Assembly: GCF_040115645.1 (NCBI RefSeq)
Contig: NC_089574.1
Coordinates: forward strand, 2,294,001-2,358,000
Origin: Euwallacea fornicatus
Lineage: Eukaryota > Arthropoda > Insecta > Coleoptera > Curculionidae
Direction: 5' to 3'
Length of the DNA stretch: 64,000 nucleotides
The notes under the pieces were generated by a model. The model had not been told where the DNA came from. It searched no databases and saw only the letters and a list, made by a program, of their open reading frames with translations. The translations under genes and the position numbers were made by a program. How positions within the stretch are numbered: position 1 is the first letter of the stretch; each line of letters opens with the position of its first letter. Positions 39,001 to 51,000 of the stretch are shown piece after piece.

Positions 39001-42000
39001 TTCCATGCTAACTGGACAGCATGACATAGCGCGCCGCTAGAGTTTGTGGGGGATGGGGTAAATTATGCAACTTTCTACCTACAATATCCCATACATGTTT
39101 CATCGGTGAGAGGTCTGGAGATTGAGGTGGCCAATTGATTGCATTTTGCTGAAAGAAGTTGATAGTTACTCTAAACACATGTGGTCTGGCATTGTCTTGC
39201 TGGAAAACTGGATTAATAAGAGTTTCCAAATAAGGAACGAAATCAGGTTCCAGGATTCCTAGGATGTATCGTTGGGATGTCATACTGCCTTTAATGAAAA
39301 GTAAAGGTGATCTGTTACCATATGCAATAGCACCCCAATCCATTACATCAACAGTCTAATGGACATGGCTTTGTATTTTAAACTAAGGATCCCGTCTGCT
39401 TCTTGTTCTTGCCTGACCATCATGCATACCCAAACAAAATTTTGATTCGTCACTAAACACAATATTATCTCATTCTAGATTCCAAAGCATCCGTTCTCTG
39501 CACCACTGTCGTCGATTTTAACGATGATTTAAGGTGAGGGGTAACACAAAATGGAGACGGTAGGAAATCAGCCCCAAACTTCTTATCCGGCAATAAATGG
39601 TTCGATTCCCAATGGGCCTTCCATATTCTGCAAACCACTGATCCGTCAGCGTCCTCGACGAGACGAACCTATTTATTAGGGCCATAAGTCGAAGGCGGCG
39701 ATCTTGGCGTTCTGTGGTTCTTCGGAATCGTCCAGTACTTCTACTTCTGCCTGTTTGCTCTTCTTGGAACCATGCTTGACAACATCTCATTATAGTGTTT
39801 ATACTACGGTTCAATCTAGTGGTGATTTCCTTAAATGACCGAAATGTTTTTCGTAGAGCCACTATTCGACTTCTCTCAAACTCGCTCAATTGATGGAAAT
39901 TTCCCTGCGTTCTGCGTCTATGCATATTTGATTAATTTAGAAGTACCTTCTAAGCACACTATACACCAATAAATTGTATTTTGTAGTCGTATTGTTGATA
40001 TGTTATTGCAATTTTTATAGTAAAAAAAACCTGAAATTCCTGACAACTCTTAAATACATTGATAAATATGGTTGAAAATTTAATTGTTTTTGTGTTCCCA
40101 TATACAAAGATGCATGTCAAAAATTATTTAAATAAAATCGTTTTTACGGGGTGTTCTCTTTTCCGTGTCACGCAGAATGCTTATTTCTTGTTAGGTTAAT
40201 TGCGACACCCTCTCGGCAAAAGCAAAAAAAGTGCGCGAACGCAAGATGGCGCTCTTGAAAAAAAAAAGTTGATGATGGTTGTCGGGAACCGAAACGTTGC
40301 ATTTAAAACATTAGCAGAGCCTCTGTTGCGTATAGAAAATGAGATAATACTAAGTTTTTGATTGGACCTTAAGCGATTTGAAGTTAAATTACCTGCTCGA
40401 TTCGACTGGTCGATCATTGGTTGCACTATCCTTCGCCTGGCATTAATAAACCTGAAACAAAAACGTCACGTTAGTTGCTTTATTTCTTGGTAAGGTTGCG
40501 AAAGATCAGATTGGTTAAAATTGGAAAATCGATTTCGGTTACAACAGATTGCGAACTACACTTGAAAACTAAAAGGGAGAGTAAATATTTTGACATTAAC
40601 CGAAGACGATTCCTCCAGTTTACATTTAAAACAGCTGACAAGAAGGCTGTCTAAAAAGTGTAAAATATAAAGCAAGATTAGGGAGGCATCGACGTGGCGT
40701 CGGCTGTGCTGTCACCGATCATCAAAATAACGCTGCCGCTAATGCGTTCTGACACCGGAAATGATTGGGTTTTCTACCGCCTGATTGGACGCGTTTCCGA
40801 TAGGTATTCTGTGCGTACCATACACGTAACAGCAGCTAAATGCGGATATGCATCAATTTCTCTCAATGGACGATATTCGAACGATTTTTCAGGTTTAGAG
40901 GGAGGTTCGGTAAATTTTCAAATATATCCGTGCGGTTAGAGTCGGCCTCGTTGAATCGTAGAGCGGCGCTCTGTTGCCGCAAATCGTTTACGAAATAGGG
41001 AAATCTCCTGGGGACATCGAAAAGTTGCGATGATGAAGCGTCGATCATTCTGAATTACTTCACGAAATAAGCCAATTTAACCGACCTCATGTCTTTTACG
41101 GTTATCGAGATCCGCGTCGTCGAGCTCCAGCGAGGAGCACCCTGTATATCAATTTAGAAGTTATTTAAACCAGAACAGGGTAAAGCCGATACTAAGACCT
41201 GATTCCGGTTGTTAACTTAAAATGAGAATTTAGCTCTCAGCGCGTGAGAGCGCATCGCGTGAAAAACTTCTTTCTGGGCGCAGTTAATGAGCAAATATTG
41301 AGGGAAGAGATATTGTGCCTAGACGCTAATGCTCTTCTCATATTGAATTTCTGGCAAAACTCGTACGAACGCAGCAAGGCAAGAATACAATTTACTGCCA
41401 GTTTTACTTCAACAAATCCTCTAAAAATGAGTGGAAACTGGCATTACACGGAGGTATACAAGAATTGAAACGGAACAAAGGGAGAATTTCATGGCATTAG
41501 TTGACTATATTATTTTATCGTCTGGTGGATGGAAACTGATAGAAATCCAGCTACAACTTTTGCATCTAATGGCAGATCTACAATCCATGTCTGGAAAAGA
41601 GGCAACGAAACTGAAATAAATACGTTTGTTTTTGATCACAGTGTGGTTGTTTATGGGAATTAGCTTAAAAGTTTGCGGGAAACATTTTGCGAGTCGTATT
41701 TCGATTACGCCGACGGCAGCGGAACTCGAAGGCATCTTTCCCTTGCGCCGCGCGTCACACATAAACAAAATTACAAGGAATTTTGTTGGATCAATTTCCC
41801 CTATCCATTAGGGCGCGGGTCGAGTCTGCTTCCCACGGCGACTATTACACTTGCACCATTCCCTTTATTATTCATATGTAAGTCGAAGGAAATGCGCCAC
41901 ATCGATTCTTGATGTATATGGGCTTGACGGGCTGTTCATCTTTTCTCAATTTGCAAAACGACTTTCCGTTATTTGCGAATATGAGAAAAATGAAAAACAC

Positions 42001-45000
42001 CCAAATATTTTTTTGATTTATGTATCACACACTCTTAAAATTTTTGGCATTGATCTTTCGGGAACTCGAAGAGCAGTTGCATTCAGCGTATAGATCAGAT
42101 TGCGGCTTGATGAGACTCAACGGCCTGCATTGGGCGGATTGCTTTGCCTCTTCAGGTTCCTGAGATATGGACTTAGATATTAATTTTGGCATCTTTGAGT
42201 TTCCAGGGCCAACCGAGAGTCCATATCTGTCGTTTATCGCAGGGAACATTATCTCGAACGATTCGAAATTTTCCAGAGGGTTTCCAAAGGGGCGGGAACC
42301 GACTTCCAAAATTTAAGCGCCGATCTTCTTCGAACCCCAAGAGCAATCGCGTTAAAAGTACGAATCAGAATAATCGCTTAGTTTCCTTTCGGTTCCCGAG
42401 ATATGGACATTAATACGGATTTTCTCGACTCTGAAGGTCCCCCGAAACGAAGGCCCTACAAAGATCGTTTTTCAGCCAACATTCAGATGCACTTTAATAT
42501 CAATCCTGTCGTTTTTATGCTGACTACGGCAGGGAAAAGCCTTAAGGTTGGCATAACTTTAACGTCAGCTAGGACCCGGCCACGAAACTCAATAGTTCAT
42601 GTGCCAACTCTTAGAGAAGGAAATCCATTTGGAGGTGAAAGTACCAGGTGCTGACTTTACGCTAGGCCTAAGAAATTAAATTACAAGCAGGTGTAAAGGG
42701 GATGGAATTTCTCAGTTTTGACAAACAAAAACAACTAAATTGCAGGAAAGAAGGTCGCAAAATTCCAATAGGGAGGCGCAGGGCAATATTTTTCTACACA
42801 ATTTGCTATCCGAACATTAATCTTCTCGTAGCGGGAGTGACAAGTTATGCACGCATCCTGAGCAAGGATTAAAGAAGGGTTCTTCCGGGGAGCAGCACAG
42901 TTTCGCTCATTGTTTCGCTAAGCAGACACACATACTGTGGGGAATAAAGAAACAGTAACTGTAGATTTTGGATCTCGTAGTAATGGAAGGGGGCAGCAAT
43001 AAATTCCCGGTTTAATATCTTTCGGCATATAAACGCGCGGGGTCGCAAGCTGACGCCCTCGATGAAGTCCACGGGTTGACCCGAGTCGCGTTTCCAGCTG
43101 TTGCAGTTCTTTTCCAAATACGACCATTTGCCGACGACATAATTACCACCAGGGGTTTTTCGGGGGGCACCCACGGCCGGTCCGAAAAGCAATTCCGAAT
43201 ATCACGTATCGAACAAATCATCCAAACGTCATGCTGACCGCACCAAAGATCGCTGCTTTATTTAGGTCCCGTCGAGACAAGCATAGAAATCGTAGTCAAG
43301 CAGGCAATAACCGGTATTACTGTAAGCCGCAGCCAATTTCTTTAGGTTTTTAGGAAATAGTATTGCCCCCAATATAGTTAGACGTACCCTTGGGATAACG
43401 TCACAATTAGACCAAAATCTTAAGTCAATAAATATATTCTTTCTTGTGGAAATCTTTCCTGACCCTTTGCAGATTATTTTACAGTTATTTCTTTTATTTT
43501 CCTTTGAAATGATGCCTCGCACACAAGTAGGGACTGGTGGAATTGCACACTATCCTCGGGACATTCGCCCTTTCCAATCTTTTTGCACCTGCAATAAGGC
43601 TACGAGTTGGGTACTGTAACGGAACTTCATATAAGCGCCTTTCACGCGCCACTCGACGGGGTCTTGTACTCTCAACTGATTATTTTAACCGAAGCAAGGG
43701 ACTTCGAGTCCTCCCTTTCAAGTTTACTTTCTGCGGAAATTTCGATCCTCTCTATTGATAGTTTCTCTGCTGAGTCTACTCCAATCGAAGTGTGTTAGAG
43801 AAGCATGGATTAGTCTTCTGCGTAAAGGGATCCTGTTCCAGATATACTTGAACGAGCAATATTGTACTAAAAACAATAAATTCATTGTCCCTTCACTTCT
43901 CTGGGCATGCTCTGACGAAATAAAGTAAAATCTGCTGAATTCGCCAGCACAATAAATGGCTCTGCGACTGAGCGCAGTAGACGACAATGATGTAGCTTCA
44001 CATTATTAGCAAACACAATCTTCGATTAGTTTTCTATAATGACGTATCTGTTTTTCCTGTTCCAGGGGGAGAATAATGCCCTTTGGCGCTCAATCCTATC
44101 AGGGCGGTATTACAGCCCGAACAATGCTAATGCTCGTTCCATTCAGTTTTCCTCGGTTTACAGACTTTTTAAACCAGAAGCACGATAAAGTTATTCGAAT
44201 TTTCTTTCTCTTGTGACACAGTTTTGTATTTTCAGTCTTTAAAATGTCAATTGTCAGTGCGCATTGGCCCTTTTATATTTCCGGAAAATGCCATAGAACT
44301 GAAGCTGAGCAGCGACTGAAGAAAACTGTCCTCAAACAATGATTAAATGATGTTGGTACAAGGATAGGATCACTAAGGCAGCTGCCACTAATGGTCGAGA
44401 GGCGTTACCTGTGAAGAAGCGATCAAGGAGGCGTACGACAAAGTTGCGCCCCTTTAGCCTTAGTCCAGTTAAATATCGTCTACCTCCAACTGAAATACAC
44501 GTTTAGATCCCTTGCAAAAAAAGATACCGTGACCGGAGGTGGGGAAGGTCATGACGTAAAAATGCGCTACGCTGCGATTCTCAGGTGTCTTTAATTACGC
44601 CGAAATCAGCTAGTTTTATTGCTTAATTTCAAAGTCACAAATTGAAGACAATAACACGGTTGTATCCGCTTCCGAAGGCATAGCTACGGAACTCGTATTT
44701 TGTTTGAAATTTAGCCGCCCGCCGTTTCCCGTCCCTCACCCCTTTGTTCATTCCTGCCGCCTCATTCGCCGAGTTGATTCTGTTTTTCAGCAACCCTCAG
44801 GATCCTGTGCCGGCGGGCGCAGATAAGAGAATTGCACTGTCAAGCCAGAATGATATATTTGACCAACATTTCCATAGAGCAGCAGCCGCTCGCACGAGGA
44901 TTTCCAATGAAGCGTGCTACGTGCGTAATCTCTAAAATTCGAATTAACGCACACACAAAACCCCGTCGATAGTCCACCGGCGGGGTTATCTTACGCCTCG

Positions 45001-48000
45001 CACCTGAAATATTTGTTGAGCTAAAGTTGGCTGTACATTAATTATTATACGGGACGTATAAATTTCCTTGCTCTGGTAATCTACGCTGCTTTTATTGACA
45101 ATTAGGCTGGATCTGGAGAACGCGTGACATAGGTACCTCCCTATCGCAGAAGCCACATTGTCCGTGAAGGAAAAGCGAGAAAAGACAGACACCTCCTCAC
45201 GCTCAGTTTATCGATTGGATTTGTCATACATTTTTTTTATCATAAACCGAGTTTAAAGATAAACTCCAGGCTGACGGCCCCTTAAAACTCCCCAACAAGT
45301 ACTAAACTACCGAATTTCTAAGAAGTCTCTGTCATCTGGAAAATTTCCTATCTATTTCCATCCTATTACCACGCACGGGGGACTACTATCCCACGCGTCT
45401 TGGTTCGTGCTAACGTACTAAGAACCTTAAAAAATACAAGTCCCGCAAGGGCTGTTTAAAGTTAACCGACTGGTGCAGTCGGGTATTACCCTCAGTTTTA
45501 AAATTAATTAAGGAAAGCTGTAAAGTCACATTACGGAGTGTCAGGGTCACAAAGAGTAGGGAGGTTCTCCGCGGCTGATATTGGAAATTATAATAATGGC
45601 GGATTGAGTATATCTAACAAGAACCATACGAGGATGAGATGAAAAGTGTCCGGGCTCCTAATGACTGAAGCATGATCTTAATAATTCGATCTGTCCATCG
45701 AATGACGTGTTTCTTTTTTTTAACGTTGTCATTTCATGAGGAAATATCAATTAATTTAGAGGTTTTCATTCTATAGGGTGTCTCACGAATATGGGCCTCC
45801 CTCCGTATCTTGAAAACTAGTACTAGGAAAAAGTTAAAAGTTACGTGTCGTACTTAAGTGTAGGTCACAAAAATATTTTCATGAAAATACCACCTCCGGT
45901 TATACCGGAAATGAATATAATACATTAATGGCTGCAGTTGTCATTTTTTTTGGAAATTATAAATATTTGGAAAACCGTAGAATTTCGATATAGAACATTA
46001 TATATGAAAAATGTTCATAATGTTCGGAAGAATGGAAATTTGATATAACATACGGGCGTTCCTCTTAAAATAAGCAAGGTGCCATTTATTTCCGGTGTAA
46101 CCGGAAGTGGTATTTTCAAGAAAACAGTTTTAACCAGTTCAGTACTTCACTTCCGCATGATATCCAAGTTTCAACTTTTCCTAGTTACAGTTTTCAAGAT
46201 AGAGGTCCATATTCGTGAGACATCCTCTATATGTACGCATAAATTTGGTACTTGCCAAAAATGGAGAAAAACGATTTTCTGCTGTCACAAAGTAGTTCTT
46301 TATGACCGAAGATTAGGTCTCACCAAAAGTGATAGCTCAGTTAGGTTCCATATTAGGCAATTCATCCCGAACCATTAAGTTATGGATTGCCGATTTCAAG
46401 CATGGTAGAACCAGTATAACCGATGGCACACGTTTGGGAGCGGTAAAATTAGCTCCCACTGAAGAAATCAACCAAAAAGTGCACGAAACTATCATAGGTG
46501 AAGAAAGATTGAAATTGGTAGCAATTGCGGACACTGTGGGTATGTCTAAAGAGTGGGCCCATCGTGTCCTGACCGAATTTTTGGACATGAAAAAGCTGTC
46601 TGCAAGGTGGATGCCGCGTCCGAACAAAGATTGGCTTGCCCAAACATTTCGCTTCAATGTTTCAAAACGTTCGTCTGCCTTTTTGTGTCATTTCATTACG
46701 ATGGAGAAACATGGATTCATCATTATTTACCGGAAACCAAGTGGACAGCAAACTATAAAGTCATTCCAAAAAAAGTCGAAAGTGTTCCGTCAGCAGAGAG
46801 GATTGTGGCGGGTGTGTTTAGAAATTCCAAAGGGATTCTTTTTATTAACAATCTTTCTAAAGGAAGAACCATTAACAGACCATATTCAAACTTCCTAGAA
46901 TAAGTCCTTGAAAAACTACATCGAAAAATTCTGAGGACTCCCCGGTTTGGCCAAAAAGAAAATTCTGTTTCATCAGGACAACTCACCATGTTACAAGTCT
47001 CATGCTGTGACGGATAAAATTGAACAGTTGGATATTCAATTACTGCCACATGTCCCCAATTCACCAGATCTGGGCCTTTCCAATTTCAGTTTGTTCCCGA
47101 ATTTTGAAAAAAATCTTGCTGGTGAGAAATTTGGCTCAGATACTAAAGCGATACCCTTAACTAATGTGTATTTTGAAGAGTTGAACAAATCTTATAGCAA
47201 TGGCATGAAGGCGGTGAAGCATCGTTGGGCTACATTTATTGAACTTCAGGGAGACTATGTAGTAAAAAAATGATAATACCATCAAATTTAAATTGCTTTA
47301 TTTTCAAGGCAGGAAACGTTTCATCTCATCCCCTTATTATCATAGAATCTCAGAGAAGTATAGGAAGCCCAAAAATGTTATTTATTTGTCCTGGATTACT
47401 CACTACTAATGGAATGCATTGGCTTATGCCTACGTCACGTTGGTGTTTCGGAGATTCTGGCAGTTTGTTGTCTAGCACCATCGACGCTACGCATCTGAGT
47501 AATTGCCGCCGCAAATTCTACACGAAGCTTAGTTGGTACCGAACTTACGTACGTCGTCGAACAAAGCAGGCATTTGAGCTCGGAATACGAACGGAACGTT
47601 CACGAGCAGTACCGGGCTTTATGGGGGGGCAAAGTTGGGCGACTGCCCAGGGCGGCGGAGTTTCCTGGTCGCAGGTTTTTTTTGGGGGTAGGGGGGCGAC
47701 GATTAACAATTTCGCCCAGATTTGCTAAGGCCGGCCCTGCTGGCAAGGATGACAAACCGCGTGTTTCTGCGATCACCAAGGTTAACGTGCAGGACAGCAT
47801 TTTATCAATGTAAAATTTAAAAGTTGCAGAACCATTCGAATGCCTTTTTCACCAATACGATTACAAACTCCACTTAACAGAAATATGAAATAATCACACC
47901 TTGTCATCGGGCTTCGGCGCTAATCACGCAAGATTGTTGTGGTTGAGGCCGAGCTGAGCCGATAAAACGCGGTAATTTGCGGTTGTTATAGAACTAATAG

Positions 48001-51000
48001 AAATACACTACCGGCTAAAAGTTTGAGTACAATAAAAAAGTGATTTTTCAGTTGAATACCTTATGACTCCGTAAATGTTTTCCATTTAAATGCTCATACC
48101 ATACAAAAATAGCCGGGAAGTTAGATTAGAATCAATAATGTTGGCTAAAATTGGGAAAAAAATCTCAAAAACATTAAAGTTTATTTTCATAAAAAAAACA
48201 CCATTCATTTTTAAAACCATTTCCACGAGTCGCGGCATCCTTTCCACCAGTTTATTTAAAGTTTGCTGTTGTATCAATGTCCATGGGATTTTCCAATATC
48301 TGCCACAGTTTAGTCGCCGAGGAAGGACACGAAATTCGAATCTTCCGATCTAATTCTTCTCCATATTAGCTCGATTGGGTTGAGATTGGGCGACAATGGA
48401 GGCCAAATCACCGTCTCTAACGTTCCAGCATTCTCTTTCTCTTCCAAATAGGTTCAACATAGGTGAGAAATGTGCTTGGAATCATTGTCGTGCTGAAAGA
48501 CAAACCCACGCCCAATAAGTTGGCACCCCGATGGGATGGTATTTTCGAGAAGGATTTTCTTCTATTTTTACTTTTTCATAATTTCATCAATTTTAACAAA
48601 ACCGCCGATACTGCGAACAGAGAAACATCCCGATACCATGATGGGGACCCACCCCTATGCTTTACGGTTGCAACCAAAAACTGCGAATCCATTTTCTCCG
48701 AAGGACTTCTTGTGACGAAAATTCGAGGACGATTTCCAAATATTTCGAATTTTCGTTCCTTCGTCTACAGCAAATTTCTCCATTGTGTAACAGTCCAATT
48801 TCGACGCTCACGGGCCCATTGAAGGCGTTTTTGTTTGTTTGCCAATCTTAACTGCGATTTTTCACAGCAATGCACCCTTTTAATCCTCCTTGTTTCAGTC
48901 TTCTTTTTACCGTTGTTAACGATACGAGGTTTAGCCGGGTACTGTTCAAAGTTTCTCGGACTTCTGGCGCTGTTAATCGCCCATTTCTTTCGCTGGTGAC
49001 AATAATATGAGTATCGTCTTGTGGGGCGGTCACTTTTGCCCATATACTACGAGGGCGGCCGCGAAGTCTGCCCGCCTGATTGAATCGGTCAGTGGTTGAT
49101 TGTACACCTTTGAGGGAACCTTCAATTTTTTTAGCAATTTGGCGATATGAAAGTCCTTCGCCGCGTAAAGCGATTATTGCGTTTCTATACTAGTTTCAAT
49201 CCTTTTTGCCGTTTTAAATTCTTTAAACAAGTGGATTGTTAAAGAATTTTCTAGAAAGGTTTCGACGTGTTCCGCACTTGAGCATACGTGACAATAACTT
49301 CGAATGGTCTTTCAGATATATTTTAGATGTAAACAACCACAATTAATTCGAACGCGGATCATGAAAATAACAGGTGAGCGGTGAATCCCTCATATCTGAA
49401 AATCGAAGACAGATCTTTTTTACTTGTGACGTACCGATTGCAGTAGTCACGGAGTATTGGGTGGATTTTTTGTCTGTCACCTTAAACACTAAATATTAAC
49501 ATAAGATCAGTACATAGCCGCATTTAGCAACCGGTAAATAAAATTGACGAATGATTATTCATGATTAAGAAAGTGCGTCCAAATTTTTGGTTGGAAGGTA
49601 GGTGCCAGTTTGGGCGGCAGCCTTTAACGTATGCAACCTCAAGCAAATGCTAGAAGTTCCAATAAATTACCTGTTCGTCCCAATACCGGGATCGAAAATA
49701 AATGCAAAAAATCCGTTTGTCTCGCAGTTTTGTTACTGGAAACTGATAATTTTGGCCACTTGGGCGCTGAAGCGCTATTTTGAGGAAAGTAAATGGAGAG
49801 GGGTGTGCGCCAAGGCATCGCGGCGAAATTATTAAAATTTATGGATCTTTGAAAAGGTTCCGTTAAATTAAACGTTTTGTTGTGATAATTATCGTTCAAG
49901 AAGTAGGGGTTAAATTATTATTTGCATCTGGAGTGCCATTCGCGAGAACCGTCATCTAGTGTCTCACGTAATCAACACAGGCTGTGCAAAATACAGAGAA
50001 TAACTGCGATGGTTTCCGTTTATTATCGAGCGTGTGGATCCCAATTAAGAGGCAGCAGCTGTGAAAATTAATGGAGCACGGCTTTTAAGATGTAATTGGG
50101 TACATTCATAACTTTGCTCTCGGAGTACGGTGCTAGCGCGTGTACTGCACTGGCGACATCTGATTCACATCTCATATTATAATATATATTATGTGTACAT
50201 AGTAATGCAATTATTTTTGCACGCTACCCCCTTTCATCCTTTAATCCATTACGGGATAAAAGGGGTTAAACATGACTATTTCTCGTCTCGACCCCGAAAG
50301 AGCAACGATAATTACCGGGGCGCAAATGGAATTGTGATTATTTGTAAAAGTTCGATAGGTCGGAAATTGAGACAAGTGTTGGGAATTCTGACTAAGGAAC
50401 TAGCGAGCCGATCATTAGGACGGATTAGGGCGCAGCGTGAACGCCCCCCAGAAATATTACACCCTGAAAGGGTTGACAAAAACAATGAGTTAGGGACACA
50501 TTGACTCCTCAGTTTACTTTGGAAATCACACAGGATTATGTTACTGGGAAAACATGGCTATGGGATATCGCACTAAATCCCCGATTTCCAAAATAACATT
50601 ACTGATTTTCGGCAAATAACGACCCTCCCGTGCCCTTTAAAAAGTAGTGGCGTGGTTTTCTGGTCAGTAAAACTACTTGGAAACTTGGGTATACGACTTT
50701 TCAGTCACATACTTGAATATTCGGACGGAATTGAAAGACTCTCCCCCCACGGGGGGTTCGCCACAAGAGGGTTCAAACGTTGAGCCGTGGCGGGTTTTTG
50801 CCAGGTTGAGTGGAATAATGTTGTATTGGGTTCCAGTAAAAAAGTGGCAATAAATAAAAAAAGTTGGAGCAAGACAACCGTCCCTTCACTCCATATGAGT
50901 GTCGCATCCAAAATATCACTGGACAATTCGAGTGACGCGATTGGTAAATGCGCGGTAAGTGCCGCTGTCACATCTTGGTCATTTTTGCATCGCGGGGTCT

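Larger units (their letters stand above)
36206..40392 (-). other. hth: Homothorax intron with two transposon insertions
   Basis: This intron separates the FINARRR exon from the C-terminal exon. It holds the family A transposase fragment (38416-38700) and a Tc1 element (38774-40167). A 119-codon open frame at 37873-38232 (plus) has no recognisable similarity and is probably chance. Confidence 0.8.

Noticed and set aside
42869..43192. 107-codon open frame (minus)
   Set aside because: Overlapped by equally long frames in other phases; no motif.
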